Shown: positions 50,958-62,678 of the stretch, piece after piece | Position numbering within the stretch: the first letter of the stretch is position 1 | Layout of the letters: each line of letters opens with the position of its first letter | From: Streptomyces sclerotialus | GTDB taxonomy: Bacteria > Actinomycetota > Actinomycetes > Streptomycetales > Streptomycetaceae | Length of the DNA stretch: 64,000 nt | Direction: 5' to 3' | Assembly (NCBI GenBank): GCA_000719105.1 | Contig: JODX01000002.1 | Span: 365,616 to 429,615 of the forward strand | Made by a program: the position numbers and the translations under genes | The notes under the pieces: generated by a model | What the model saw: only the letters and a program-made list of their open reading frames with translations | Database searches by the model: none | Told to the model about the DNA's origin: nothing

Positions 50958-51474
50958 TGACGCGGGATCACCCGGCCGTTCCTCTTCCCCGACCCCGCAG
51001 GAGGCGCTGGCGGCGCTCGCCGAAGCCGAACGGGTCCAGGCCTCCACCACCGCCCTGTCGGCCACCCCCTGGCCCCTCTGGTTCACCACCGTCCTCACCG
51101 TCTACCTCGCCGCCCTCCCCGTCGTGTACGGCGGTGTGGTGGCCGAGGAGTCGTGGCTGCTGCCGCACGAGGCCTGGTGGGTGGTGCTCATGGTGATGAT
51201 CGCCGCGTTCATGGCATCCTTCGCGTACGCCGCCCGCTCCTGGAGGCAGCGCACGGGCGTGGCGCTCCGGCTGGACGTGCTGCCCAAGCGGGCGACCGTT
51301 CCCCTGGTGATCGGCGCACCTGTGCTGGTGGTGGGCTCGGCCTGGGCCTTCCGGTTCACCGGGCAGGCGGGGTGGCTCGTCGCCGCCTCGGTCGTCGGTG
51401 CCGCCGTTTCCGTCGGCTTCCACCTCGCCTTCGTACGGTTGCACGGGCGCCGTACGCCCGCGAGGCCGGCGTGA
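50950..51474 (+). CDS. Membrane protein paired with a wHTH regulator
   Basis: A 174-residue protein from ATG 50950. An N-terminal helix (QEALAALAEAERVQASTTAL) precedes four membrane segments: WFTTVLTVYLAALPVVYGGV, WWVVLMVMIAAFMASFAYAA, VPLVIGAPVLVVGSAWAFRF and WLVAASVVGAAVSVGFHLAFV. No family name is certain. Such proteins regularly sit just before a small transcriptional regulator in Streptomyces, and its stop overlaps that gene (GTGA). Confidence 0.82.
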   Translation: METDAGSPGRSSSPTPQEALAALAEAERVQASTTALSATPWPLWFTTVLTVYLAALPVVYGGVVAEESWLLPHEAWWVVLMVMIAAFMASFAYAARSWRQRTGVALRLDVLPKRATVPLVIGAPVLVVGSAWAFRFTGQAGWLVAASVVGAAVSVGFHLAFVRLHGRRTPARPA

Positions 51475-51782
51475 CCACCCGGCAGTCGGCCGACCCGGCG
51501 GCGGGCGGCTTCGACAACCTCGTCCACGCGCCCAACCGGCTGCGCATCTGCGCCCTGCTCGACACCGCGGGCGAGGCCGAGTTCGGGGTGGTGCAGGAAG
51601 AACTCGGCCTGTCGGCCTCCGTCCTGAGCAAGCACGCGGGCGCCCTGATCGACGCCGGGTACGTCGAACAGCGCAAGGCCGTGCGCAACACCCGCCAGCG
51701 CGTCTGGCTGCGGCTGACCCCGCGCGGGCGCGAGGCGTACCACGGGCACCTCGCGGCACTGCGGGTGATCACCGGGCAGTAG
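51471..51782 (+). CDS. Small winged-helix (MarR/HTH_34-like) regulator
   Basis: A 103-residue protein from GTG 51471, overlapping the membrane protein gene by four bases. FDNLVHAPNRLRICALLDTAGEAEFGVVQEELGLSASVLSKHAGALIDAGYVEQRKA then QRVWLRLTPRGREAYHGHLAAL is a complete wHTH with its wing. Probably represses its own operon through the palindrome at 50941-50957; the membrane protein may carry the signal. Confidence 0.9.
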   Translation: MTTRQSADPAAGGFDNLVHAPNRLRICALLDTAGEAEFGVVQEELGLSASVLSKHAGALIDAGYVEQRKAVRNTRQRVWLRLTPRGREAYHGHLAALRVITGQ

Positions 51783-51799
51783 TCGCCCCGCGACGGAGA

Positions 51800-51834
51800 A
51801 CCGCCCCCACCCGCACAACGCGAGCAGGGGCGGT
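51800..51834. terminator. Inverted repeat between convergent genes
   Basis: ACCGCCCC / GGGGCGGT, an 8-bp stem with a 19-base loop, between the wHTH gene and the class I fumarase gene. Confidence 0.55.
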
Positions 51835-51856
51835 CCCCAGCAGCAACAGGTAAGGG

Positions 51857-53524
<1,668 letters not shown>

Positions 53525-53690
53525 CTCGCCAATTCCTCACTTCACAGACGGCAGCTGGCCTCCGTTGGCAGCGCCCAATCAGCGTAGAACCTGTAGCGGG
53601 CGGGGAGGTTGTGAGGTAAGGCTCAGTTGTTCGAGTGCGGGTGCCTGGTCGTACGGGGTGGATCGGTCGCCGCACCGGTCATACCCCTAG

Positions 53691-53717
53691 TCGCGATCTA
53701 TCGCGAGTGGCTATGCT
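53691..53717 (+). promoter_or_regulatory. Leaderless promoter of the DUF1707 gene with inverted repeat
   Basis: TCGCGA, four bases, TCGCGA (53691-53706) lies where a -35 box is expected. TATGCT (53712-53717) is a good -10 box, ending six bases before the GTG start at 53724. No proper -35 is seen, so an activator or repressor at the repeat is likely. Confidence 0.5.
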
Positions 53718-53723
53718 GCCAGG

Positions 53724-54440
53724 GTGGACCTTCAGAAGAGCGCCGCCGCCCAGGAACCGTTGCCTCCCACCGAGTTGCGCGCCTCCGACGCCGACCGTGA
53801 CCGGGTCGCCGACCTGTTGCGCGACGCTCTCGCCGAGGGCCGCCTCACCGCGGACGAACACGCGGAGCGGGTCGAGGGTGTGCTGGCCGCCAAGACCGTG
53901 GGCGAGCTCGACGTCTTCGTGCGGGACCTGCCGGCCGCGCACGCTGCCGGCCATGCGTCCAGGGCGGGTGGCGTGTCGTACGACGCCCCGGTGCCCAACC
54001 GCCCCGCGCCGGGTTCGATACCCGTCGACGCGGACGAGCGTGTGATGGCCGTCTTCAGTTCCGCGATGCGCAAGGGGCGCTGGCGGGCGGGCCGCCGTAT
54101 CCACGCCTACGCGGTCTTCGGCAGTGTCGAGATAGACCTCAGTGAGGCCCTCTTCGAGCACCAGCAGGTGATGATCAAGGCGGTCTCGGTCTTCGGCAGC
54201 GTCGAGATCCGCGTCCCGGAGAACGTCTCGCTGCGCGGCAGCGGCGGCGGCGTCCTCGGCGACTTCGCGGTGGACACGCTGGATTCCGGCCAGGCCGATG
54301 CGCCCGTGGTGTACGTGGACGGCCTCGCCGTTCTGGGGAGCGTCGAGGCGAAGCCGAAGCGCGGCAAGCTGGTTGCCGATCTTCTCGACCGCGTCTCACA
54401 CAAGGTCGATGACCATTTGCGCAAACACTTAGGTCATTGA
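53724..54440 (+). CDS. DUF1707 domain protein
   Basis: A 238-residue cytosolic protein from GTG 53724. The DUF1707 unit at about 18-70 is typical (LRASDADRDRVADLLRDALAEGRLTADEHAERVEGVLAAKTVGELDVFVRDLP). The C-terminal half is a beta-helix-like domain of repeated VFGSVEIDLSEA, VFGSVEIRVPEN and VLGSVEAKPK strands, as in LiaF-type C-terminal domains. There is no membrane segment, which many relatives have. Possibly a sensor of envelope stress, inferred from the domains only. Confidence 0.88.
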   Translation: MDLQKSAAAQEPLPPTELRASDADRDRVADLLRDALAEGRLTADEHAERVEGVLAAKTVGELDVFVRDLPAAHAAGHASRAGGVSYDAPVPNRPAPGSIPVDADERVMAVFSSAMRKGRWRAGRRIHAYAVFGSVEIDLSEALFEHQQVMIKAVSVFGSVEIRVPENVSLRGSGGGVLGDFAVDTLDSGQADAPVVYVDGLAVLGSVEAKPKRGKLVADLLDRVSHKVDDHLRKHLGH

Positions 54441-54604
54441 CTTTTGCAAATCCTGGTTGGCTGCACGGTGCCTGAGTCGTCTCCCGGAGGGGTCACGAAG
54501 CCCCCGAATTCCAGCGGTTCACAACTCAGCGCATAGGTTCGCGCACAGTGGGTAGGGCTTGCTGCATCGACTCTCGCTCGCGAAGCCGTCGTCAGGAGTA
54601 GACC

Positions 54605-54973
54605 GTGCTGCAACCGCCGCATTCGTCCCTGCAGGTCCGTGTTCCGTCCCAGCGGGTACCAGTGCGAGACAGGGATCAGGACGCCCCGTGGCATACGGAG
54701 GCGGTGTGCCGGCGCGACGAAGCCGGACTGTTCTTCGCCCCCTCCAAGGAGCCCACGGCGGCGCGCCTCTCCCGGGAGGAGGCGGCCAAGCGGGTCTGCG
54801 CACGCTGTCCCGTGATGGTCGAGTGTCGCGAGCACGCGCTGCTGCAGCCGGAACCGTACGGCGTCTGGGGTGGTCTCACCGCCGCCGAGCGCCGCGTGGT
54901 GCTGGCCCGGCGCCGCCGGCGCGACCTGGAGCTCAAGAAGGCGGCCCGCGGGACGATAGTCGCCGCCGGATAG
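54605..54973 (+). CDS. wblI: WhiB-family transcription factor
   Basis: A 122-residue protein from GTG 54605. The four cluster cysteines are present: AVCRRDEAGLFF, then VCARCPVMVEC (CxxC plus a fourth Cys five further on), followed by EPYGVWGGLTAAERR with the GVWGG turn and a basic C-terminal stretch (LARRRRRDLELKKAARG). WhiB-like proteins carry a 4Fe-4S cluster and work with the principal sigma factor. The symbol rests on my memory that wblI holds this position, next to glpX, in S. coelicolor; it is less certain than the family call. Confidence 0.93.
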   Translation: MLQPPHSSLQVRVPSQRVPVRDRDQDAPWHTEAVCRRDEAGLFFAPSKEPTAARLSREEAAKRVCARCPVMVECREHALLQPEPYGVWGGLTAAERRVVLARRRRRDLELKKAARGTIVAAG

Positions 54974-55025
54974 CCGGCACGCACGGACGACCGTGGCCCG
55001 TACGGCATCTGCGGTCCGTGCGGTA

Positions 55026-55077
55026 CGTACGAGGAAGGGGCACCCCCTCCGCACCGGGGGCGCCCCTTCCTCGTACG
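55026..55077. terminator. Long bidirectional terminator between the WhiB and glpX genes
   Basis: A perfect 16-bp outer stem (CGTACGAGGAAGGGGC and complement), an A-C mismatch, then a CCCCC/GGGGG inner stem with an eight-base loop, between convergent genes. Confidence 0.85.
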
Positions 55078-55161
55078 AACCGCTGACGTGCCGGCGCGCT
55101 GCCGCGTTCCTGCGTCGCGCCTCCCTCACGCCTGCTTCGCGCCTACGTACCTACGTCGTGC

Positions 55162-56193
55162 CTACTTCGCGCGCTCGAAGTCGATCGAGCTGTACGCGCG
55201 CAGCTTGCTGAGCCGGTGCACCGAGTCGATCCGGCGGACCGTACCGGACTTCGACCGCATCACGATCGAGTCGGTCGTGGCCGTCTCGGCGCGGTAGCGC
55301 ACCCCGCGCAGCAGCTCGCCGTCGGTGATGCCGGTGGCGACGAAGAAGACGTTCTCGCCGGAGACCAGGTCGTCCGTGGTCAGCACGCGGTCCAGGTCAT
55401 GACCCGCGTCGATCGCCCGCTGCCGCTCCTCGTCGTCCTTCGGCCACAGCTTGCCCTGGATGACACCGCCCAGGCACTTCACGGCGCACGCCGAGATGAT
55501 GCCCTCCGGCGTGCCGCCGACGCCGAGCAGCAGGTCGACGCCGCTGGTCTCGCGCAGCGCCAGGATCGAGCCGGCGACATCGCCGTCGGCGATCAGCTTG
55601 ATGCGCGCACCGGTGTCCCGGACCTCCTTGATGAGGCCCTCGTGGCGCGGCCGGTCGAGGATGACGACCGTCACGTCCTCCGGGGTGGAGCGCTTGGCCT
55701 TGGCGACCCGGCGGATGTTCACCGCCACAGGCGCGTTGATGTCGACGAAGTCGGCGGCCTCCGGACCGGTGACCAGCTTGTCCATGTAGAACACGGCGGA
55801 CGGGTCGAACATCGTGCCGCGGTCGGCGGCGGCCAGTACGGCGATCGCGTTCGGCATGCCCGCGGCCGTCAGCGTCGTGCCGTCGATCGGGTCCACGGCG
55901 ATGTCGCACTCGGCGCCGGTGCCGTCACCGATGCGCTCGCCGTTGAAGAGCATCGGGGCCTCGTCCTTCTCGCCCTCGCCGATGACGACGACGCCGTTCA
56001 TCGACACGGTGGAGACGAGGGTGCGCATGGCGCGTACGGCGGCACCGTCGGCGCCGTTCTTGTCGCCCCGGCCGACCCAGCGGCCCGCGGCCATCGCGGC
56101 GGCCTCGGTGACGCGGACCAGTTCCAGGGCGAGGTTGCGGTCGGGGGCCTCGGAGGGGACCTCGAGCTCGGACGGCAGATGATGCTCGGTCAT
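55162..56193 (-). CDS. glpX: Class II fructose-1,6-bisphosphatase
   Basis: A 343-residue enzyme from ATG 56193, with GAAAGG about nine bases upstream. It removes the 1-phosphate of fructose 1,6-bisphosphate, the committed step of gluconeogenesis. Key blocks: [46 protein letters not shown] (metal-binding Asp residues), [20 protein letters not shown] and the C-terminal [13 protein letters not shown]. Complete and typical of the GlpX family. Confidence 0.95.
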   Translation of the reverse strand: MTEHHLPSELEVPSEAPDRNLALELVRVTEAAAMAAGRWVGRGDKNGADGAAVRAMRTLVSTVSMNGVVVIGEGEKDEAPMLFNGERIGDGTGAECDIAVDPIDGTTLTAAGMPNAIAVLAAADRGTMFDPSAVFYMDKLVTGPEAADFVDINAPVAVNIRRVAKAKRSTPEDVTVVILDRPRHEGLIKEVRDTGARIKLIADGDVAGSILALRETSGVDLLLGVGGTPEGIISACAVKCLGGVIQGKLWPKDDEERQRAIDAGHDLDRVLTTDDLVSGENVFFVATGITDGELLRGVRYRAETATTDSIVMRSKSGTVRRIDSVHRLSKLRAYSSIDFERAK

Positions 56194-56358
56194 CGGAAAC
56201 GCACCTTTCTGATACGACACAGATCTGCGCCCGCAGGGTGATGGCGGGGATGAGGGTGGGGTGGCGACGAGGGTTCAGGGCGACTCTATCGCCAGGTCGA
56301 CAAAATGAGCAGGGGACCCCACGGATGAGCAGACCGGTGCACCTGCGACGATGAGGAC

Positions 56359-56874
56359 GTGGCAGGTATGAAAGGCAAGACCGCTCGCGACATGATCCTC
56401 TCCCTGGGAGTCATCTGTATCGCGGCCGGCGTCATCTATCTCTTCGTCCCGCACGACGACACCGAACCCGAGTTCAAGCCGGTCGACTACCGCGTCGAGC
56501 TCCTGACGGCACGCCGTGCCGCGTCATACCCGGTGGCGGCGCCCGAGGGCCTGCCCGACGGCTGGGAGGCGAGCGTCGTCCGGTTCCAGGGCGACGAGTC
56601 CGACGCCTGGCACCTCGGCTTCCACGACCCCGACGGCAAGTACGTGGCGGTGCGGCAGTCCGCCGAGAAGCCGTCCGAGTTCATCGAGGACGTGACCCAG
56701 GGCGCCGAGAGGACCGAGGACACCGAGAAGATCGGCGACCGGACCTGGCAGCGCTACGAGGGCGACCGCTACGACGCCCTGGTCCTCGAGGGCGACGGGT
56801 CGACGACGGTGGTGACGGGTTCGGGGTCCTTCGCGCGGCTGCGGACGATGGCGGAGGCGCTGAAGACGGAGTGA
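56359..56874 (+). CDS. DUF4245 membrane-anchored protein
   Basis: A 171-residue protein from GTG 56359. One N-terminal membrane segment (DMILSLGVICIAAGVIYLFV) anchors an external domain typical of DUF4245: YRVELLTARRAASYPVAAPEGLPDGWEASVVRF, DAWHLGFHDPDGKYVAVRQS, WQRYEGDRYDALVLEGDGSTTVVTGSGSF and a final LRTMAEAL. Conserved across actinobacteria near glpX; function unknown. Confidence 0.9.
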   Translation: MAGMKGKTARDMILSLGVICIAAGVIYLFVPHDDTEPEFKPVDYRVELLTARRAASYPVAAPEGLPDGWEASVVRFQGDESDAWHLGFHDPDGKYVAVRQSAEKPSEFIEDVTQGAERTEDTEKIGDRTWQRYEGDRYDALVLEGDGSTTVVTGSGSFARLRTMAEALKTE

Positions 56875-56895
56875 GGGAGTACGGGGGGAGGGCGG

Positions 56896-56936
56896 CGGAC
56901 GCCGAGCAGTCACCCCTGGTGACTGCTCGGCGTCCG
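56896..56936. terminator. Bidirectional terminator between the DUF4245 gene and xseB
   Basis: A perfect 19-bp stem (CGGACGCCGAGCAGTCACC and complement) with the loop CCT. One of the strongest hairpins in the window. Confidence 0.85.
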
Positions 56937-56983
56937 GTTCGGGCCGGTCTACTGGGCTTCCGGTTCGGGCCGGTCTACTGGGC
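56933..56983. repeat. Tandem duplication across the xseB stop codon
   Basis: A 25-base unit at 56933-56957 is repeated exactly at 56959-56983, a period of 26 with one variable base. The inner copy contains the last codons and the TAG of xseB, and the outer copy repeats them beyond the stop. The outer copy also overlaps the foot of the terminator hairpin. Confidence 0.85.
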
Positions 56984-57229
56984 GTCCGGCCCGTCCGACC
57001 GCCCCTCCTCGCCGCCCTCGTCCTCCGCCAGCGCCGCGTCCAGCCTCTTGCGCGCGCCGTCGAGCCAGCGGCGGCACACCTTGGCCAGCTCCTCGCCGCG
57101 CTCCCACAGGGCGAGGGACTCCTCCAGCGTCGTACCGCCCGCCTCCAGACGCCGTACGACCTCGATCAGCTCGTCACGCGCCTGCTCGTAGCCGGGCGAC
57201 TCGGCGCTCTCGCTCACCTTGCCGGTCAT
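56975..57229 (-). CDS. xseB: Exonuclease VII small subunit
   Basis: An 84-residue protein from ATG 57229 (ATG 57238 also possible). The family core is [54 protein letters not shown], followed by an acidic tail. Several XseB subunits surround one XseA to make the enzyme that degrades single-stranded DNA. It starts about a dozen bases after the xseA stop codon on the same strand. Confidence 0.93.
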   Translation of the reverse strand: MTGKVSESAESPGYEQARDELIEVVRRLEAGGTTLEESLALWERGEELAKVCRRWLDGARKRLDAALAEDEGGEEGRSDGPDAQ

Positions 57230-57240
57230 GCTTCCCATCC

Positions 57241-58449
57241 TTAAGCGTCCCTTCGTACGGTCATCTCGCCCCCGGCCACCCGTGCGCGCAGCAGCTCCTC
57301 GGCCGTGACCTCCTCGGGCGCGCGGACGACCTGGCCGTCGGCCTTCTGCAGCACCGCGTAGCCCCGCTGGAGGGTCGCGGCGGGGGAGAGGGCCACCACG
57401 CGCGCGTGGGTGTGCGTCAGCTCCGACGAGGAGCGGTCCAGATGGTGGCCGAAGCAGCGACGGCCGCGGGCGATCAGTGAGTCGACCTGGTCCGCGCGCT
57501 CGTCGATCATGCGGTGCGGGTTCTCCATGCAGGGGCGGGCCAGCGCATGGGCGAGTCCGCGCTCCTCGCGCTCCACCAGTGCCTCCACGCTCCGCCGCGC
57601 ACGGTCGCGCAGCCAGCGCACTTTCTCGTACTCCTCGCCCACGTCCGGCACGACCTTCTTGGCGGCGTCGGTCGGGGTGGACGCGCGCAGGTCGGCGACG
57701 TAGTCGAGGAGGGGGGTGTCCGGCTCGTGCCCGATCGCCGACACCACCGGCGTACGGCAGGAGGCGACGGCCCGGACGAGCTGCTCGTCGGAGAAGGGGA
57801 GGAGGTCCTCCACGCTGCCGCCGCCCCGCGCCACGATGATCACGTCGACGTCGTCGAGCGCGTCCAGCTCCTTCACGGCCTGGACCACCTGGGGCACCGC
57901 GTGGACGCCCTGCACCGGGACGTTGCGCACCTCGAAGCGGACGGCCGGCCAGCGGTGCCGGGCGTTCTCCAGGACGTCCCGCTCGGCGGCCGAGGCACGG
58001 CCGCAGACCAGGCCCACGAGCTGCGGCAGGAACGGCAGCGGCTTCTTGCGCTCGGGCGCGAACAGGCCCTCCGCGGCCAGCGACTTCTTCAGCTGCTCCA
58101 GCCGTGCGAGGAGCTCGCCCACGCCGACCGGCCGTATCTCGGCGGCCCGCAGGGACAGCTGGCCCCGTGGCGCGTACCACTCCGGCTTCGCGTGCACCAC
58201 GACGCGGGCGCCCTCGCTGACGACGTCGGCGATCGCGTCGAACACCTGCCGGTAGCAGGTCACGCTCACCGAGATGTCGTGCGACGGGTCGCGCAGCGTC
58301 ATGAAGACGACGCCCGCGCCCGGGCGCCGCGAAAGCTGGGTGATCTGCCCCTCGACCCACACGGCGCCGAGCCGGTCGATCCATCCCCCGATGAGCCGCG
58401 ACACCTCGCCGACGGGCAGCGGGGCGTCCGCGGACGTAGTGAGTGCCAT
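57241..58449 (-). CDS. xseA: Exonuclease VII large subunit
   Basis: A 402-residue protein from ATG 58449; the open frame continues upstream on the opposite strand to ispH but without sense. OB-fold N-terminus ([27 protein letters not shown]), then the catalytic domain ([86 protein letters not shown]), a long helical stretch, and a C-terminal [14 protein letters not shown]. Complete. Confidence 0.95.
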   Translation of the reverse strand: MALTTSADAPLPVGEVSRLIGGWIDRLGAVWVEGQITQLSRRPGAGVVFMTLRDPSHDISVSVTCYRQVFDAIADVVSEGARVVVHAKPEWYAPRGQLSLRAAEIRPVGVGELLARLEQLKKSLAAEGLFAPERKKPLPFLPQLVGLVCGRASAAERDVLENARHRWPAVRFEVRNVPVQGVHAVPQVVQAVKELDALDDVDVIIVARGGGSVEDLLPFSDEQLVRAVASCRTPVVSAIGHEPDTPLLDYVADLRASTPTDAAKKVVPDVGEEYEKVRWLRDRARRSVEALVEREERGLAHALARPCMENPHRMIDERADQVDSLIARGRRCFGHHLDRSSSELTHTHARVVALSPAATLQRGYAVLQKADGQVVRAPEEVTAEELLRARVAGGEMTVRRDA

Positions 58450-58580
58450 GCGCCCGAGGGTAGTGGGCGGGACCGACAGAGCCGCCGGGTGAAGGGCGGG
58501 GTGTGCGGTCGAGTGACGGATGTGACGTGCGGCCGGGACGTGAGCCAGGGCGTGATCCTCGACCGGCCGGACGTGGCCCG

Positions 58581-58586
58581 TACGAT
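58581..58586 (+). promoter_or_regulatory. -10 box of a leaderless ispH promoter
   Basis: TACGAT ends seven bases before ATG 58594, the spacing of leaderless Streptomyces transcripts. No clear -35 box is seen 17-18 bases upstream. Confidence 0.4.
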
Positions 58587-58593
58587 GGTCCGC

Positions 58594-59604
58594 ATGACTG
58601 CTCAGCCTGGCCGCCGTGTCCTCCTCGCCGCCCCGCGCGGTTACTGCGCGGGCGTCGACCGCGCCGTGATCGCCGTCGAGAAGGCCCTGGAGCAGTACGG
58701 GGCCCCGGTCTACGTCCGGCACGAGATCGTCCACAACAAGTACGTCGTGCAGACCCTGGAGAAAAAGGGTGCGATCTTCGTCGAGCAGACGGAGGAGGTG
58801 CCCCCGGGGAACATCGTGATGTTCTCCGCGCACGGTGTCGCCCCGACCGTCCACGAGGAGGCGAAGCGCGGCCACCTCGCCACGATCGACGCCACCTGCC
58901 CGCTGGTCACCAAGGTCCACAAGGAAGCGATCCGCTACGCCAACGACGACTTCGACATCCTCCTGATCGGGCACGAGGGCCACGAGGAGGTCATCGGCAC
59001 CTCCGGTGAGGCGCCGGACCACATCCAGCTCGTCGACGGCCCCGAGGACGTCGCCAAGGTGGAGGTCCGCGACCCGTCCAAGGTCGTCTGGCTCTCCCAG
59101 ACCACGCTCTCCGTCGACGAGACCATGGAGACGGTCGACGCGCTGAAGGGCAAGTTCCCGCAGCTCGTCTCCCCGCCCAGCGACGACATCTGCTACGCCA
59201 CGCAGAACCGCCAGCTCGCCGTGAAGCAGATGGGCGCCGAGGCGGACCTGGTGATCGTGGTCGGCTCGCGCAACTCCTCCAACTCCAAGCGGCTCGTCGA
59301 GGTCGCCAAGCTCGCGGGCGCGCGCGACGCGCACCTGGTCGACTTCGCCGCCGAGATCGACGAGGCCTGGCTGGAGGGCGTCTCGACGGTCGGGGTCACC
59401 TCGGGTGCCTCCGTGCCGGAGATCCTCGTGGAGCAGGTCCTGGAGTGGCTGTCCCAGCGCGGTTTCGAGGACGTCGAGATCGTCAAGGCCGCCGAGGAGT
59501 CGATCATCTTCTCGCTGCCCAAGGAGCTCCGCCGCGACCTGCGCGAGGAGGCGGCGGCGCTGATGGCGGAGCGCACGGGGCAGTCCCCGGCGGCCGGCGA
59601 GTAA
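58594..59604 (+). CDS. ispH: 4-hydroxy-3-methylbut-2-enyl diphosphate reductase
   Basis: A 336-residue iron-sulfur enzyme from ATG 58594 (ATG 58585 is in frame). It makes IPP and DMAPP in the last step of the MEP isoprenoid pathway, the substrates used by the prenyltransferase at 29 kb. Cluster cysteines are in [25 protein letters not shown] and [11 protein letters not shown]. Other family blocks: [48 protein letters not shown] and [13 protein letters not shown]. Divergent from xseA. Confidence 0.96.
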   Translation: MTAQPGRRVLLAAPRGYCAGVDRAVIAVEKALEQYGAPVYVRHEIVHNKYVVQTLEKKGAIFVEQTEEVPPGNIVMFSAHGVAPTVHEEAKRGHLATIDATCPLVTKVHKEAIRYANDDFDILLIGHEGHEEVIGTSGEAPDHIQLVDGPEDVAKVEVRDPSKVVWLSQTTLSVDETMETVDALKGKFPQLVSPPSDDICYATQNRQLAVKQMGAEADLVIVVGSRNSSNSKRLVEVAKLAGARDAHLVDFAAEIDEAWLEGVSTVGVTSGASVPEILVEQVLEWLSQRGFEDVEIVKAAEESIIFSLPKELRRDLREEAAALMAERTGQSPAAGE

Positions 59605-59669
59605 CACGCACGCTCCTCCGGGCACTGCGGGGCGTCGTCCCTGTCCGTCGTACGACGTAACGTAAGGCC

Positions 59670-60422
59670 ATGCAGATCTTCGGCGTGGACATCGGCGGAT
59701 CCGGGATCAAGGGCGCCCCCGTGGACCTGACCCGGGGCGACCTGGCGGACGAGCGGCACAAGGTGCTGACCCCACAGCCGTCGACACCGGACGCGGTGGC
59801 CGACGGCGTGAAGGAGGTCGTCGACCACTTCGGCTGGACGGGCCCGGTCGGCGTGACCTTCCCGGGCGTCGTCGCCGGCGGCGCCACGATCCGCACCGCG
59901 GCCAACGTCGACAAGAACTGGATCGGCACCGACGCGCGCGCCCTGCTCGGCGAGCGCCTGGGCGGCCTGCCGGTGACGGTCCTGAACGACGCCGACGCGG
60001 CGGGCGTGGCCGAGATGCGGTTCGGCGCGGGCCGCGACCGGCGGGGCACGGTCGTCCTCCTCACCTTCGGCACCGGCATCGGCAGCGCGGTGTTCGTGGA
60101 CGGCGCCCTGGTGCCGAACACCGAGCTGGGCCATCTGGAGCTGAACGGCCACGAGGCGGAGAAGCGCGCGTCCAGCAAGGTCAAGGACGACGAGGACCTG
60201 TCCTGGGAGCGGTGGGCCCGCCGCGTGACCAAGTACCTGGCGCATGTGGAGATGCTCTTCTCGCCGGAGCTGTTCATTATCGGCGGCGGGGTGAGCCGCA
60301 AGGCCCACAAGTTTCTGCCGCTGATCGAGGGCATCGAGGCGGAGATCGTCCCGGCGCAGCTCCAGAACAACGCGGGGATCGTGGGCGCGGCGATGCAGGC
60401 GGCGAAGGGAACGGAGGGGTAG
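59670..60422 (+). CDS. ppgK: Polyphosphate glucokinase
   Basis: A 250-residue ROK-family kinase that phosphorylates glucose using polyphosphate (often also ATP). Signatures: [17 protein letters not shown] (phosphate loop), [28 protein letters not shown] with the catalytic Asp, [16 protein letters not shown] and [17 protein letters not shown]; the last block is typical of polyphosphate-type enzymes. Followed closely by a convergent gene. Confidence 0.95.
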   Translation: MQIFGVDIGGSGIKGAPVDLTRGDLADERHKVLTPQPSTPDAVADGVKEVVDHFGWTGPVGVTFPGVVAGGATIRTAANVDKNWIGTDARALLGERLGGLPVTVLNDADAAGVAEMRFGAGRDRRGTVVLLTFGTGIGSAVFVDGALVPNTELGHLELNGHEAEKRASSKVKDDEDLSWERWARRVTKYLAHVEMLFSPELFIIGGGVSRKAHKFLPLIEGIEAEIVPAQLQNNAGIVGAAMQAAKGTEG

Positions 60423-60433
60423 CGCCTCCGCGC

Positions 60434-61048
60434 TCAGACCGTACGGTGATGAGCCCGTACGTGTGCCCGTGCCCGTGCCTGAGCCGGTGGCCGGGCCGGC
60501 TGTTCCCGTTGCTGCCGGGCGGCGGACCTGCGGCGCATCAGCAGAACCCGGCGTACGGTCGCGAGGAGCCCGGCGAGGAGTGTGCCGCCGTACAGCCAGC
60601 CCGCGGCCATGGCGAGCGCGGTGATCACACCCACCAGGCGGCCCGTGAGCCCGTCGCCGTCGGCGACGGGAAGCAGCCCGAAGGCGAACGCGATCGGTAC
60701 GACGACGGGCGCGGTGAGCATGTCGGCCCGCCGTACCCACAGCGCCGTCAGCACGCTCACGGGCAGGAACAGCATGCCGTACACCGTCAGCGACGCCTCG
60801 AACAGAAGCCGGTCCAGTCCGCCGAGCACAAGCATCGCCAGGCCGCAGAAGAGCGCGCCGCCGAGCCCGGTGAGCCGGGGATTGGGCAGACGACGCAGGG
60901 CCCGGGCGGCGGGGGCCGGATCCGGGGGCCTCGGCGGAGCGGGGGTGCGGCGGTCCGGCACGGGCCTGCCCCGCACCGCCTGGGGCGGAAGAGGAGTGCC
61001 GCGGCGCTGTCTGGGCTGGGGCTGTTGACGCGTCCTGTGCTGCTCCAT
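60434..61048 (-). CDS. Membrane protein, DUF6542-like
   Basis: A 204-residue protein with a basic, Pro/Arg-rich cytosolic head of about 55 residues and four or five membrane segments (LTGLGGALFCGLAMLVLGGL, YGMLFLPVSVLTALWV, APVVVPIAFAFGLLPV, GVITALAMAAGWLYGGTLLAGLL). The tail is again basic with Gln, Arg and His repeats. I associate this layout with DUF6542, from memory. Function unknown. Confidence 0.78.
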   Translation of the reverse strand: MEQHRTRQQPQPRQRRGTPLPPQAVRGRPVPDRRTPAPPRPPDPAPAARALRRLPNPRLTGLGGALFCGLAMLVLGGLDRLLFEASLTVYGMLFLPVSVLTALWVRRADMLTAPVVVPIAFAFGLLPVADGDGLTGRLVGVITALAMAAGWLYGGTLLAGLLATVRRVLLMRRRSAARQQREQPARPPAQARARAHVRAHHRTV

Positions 61049-61277
61049 CGGACCAACTTAAATCGGTTTATGTGCTGAATAGCCCCTCTGACACGCCGGG
61101 CGGCAGAGCTTGACCCGGCGTTCGAGAGGCCCGCCGGAGCGGGAGCCCGCACGCCGTAGACTGGTGGATCGGCCCGCGCGTCACCCCTGTCAGCCATCCG
61201 GCCATGAGAGACCGGGGCCACGGGGCCAGGAAGCCCGAAGCCCAGTCCTTTCATCCTCACGTACGGGAAGTCGCAAC

Positions 61278-62366
<1,089 letters not shown>

Positions 62367-62370
62367 ATCA

Positions 62371-62429
62371 TTCGAACGGAAAGCCCCCGGCCTGCGCTTC
62401 TCCAGGTCAGGGGGCTTTTCCCGTTCGAA
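62371..62429. terminator. Composite terminator after ychF
   Basis: Nested arms on one axis: TTCGAACGG / CCGTTCGAA (62371-62379 / 62421-62429), AAGCCCCC / GGGGGCTT (62381-62388 / 62410-62417) and an inner CCTG / CAGG, with TTTT after the G-C stem. Confidence 0.85.
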
Positions 62430-62678
62430 GGTGGTGGCGTTCCGCAGATACGTCGAGTGCGGAGTGCCCGGGGAGTGACGGTTCCGTTGTCGCAGGTCGG
62501 TGCGGTGCGTCGCAGCGGTGGCTCCCGGTCGGGGTTCCCGGGTGCGGGATCTGCGCTGGTTGGACCTGACGGCGCGTCGGTCGGCCGGGGGCAGGGGGCC
62601 AACGGACAGTGGACTGGTCCGCGCTGACCGGGGGCCGTCGAGTGGTGGTCGAGGGAGACTGGGGACAGGCCCCGGCTC
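62430..62678. other. Intergenic region after the ychF terminator
   Basis: About 250 bases between convergent genes; no gene or strong structure seen. Confidence 0.4.
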
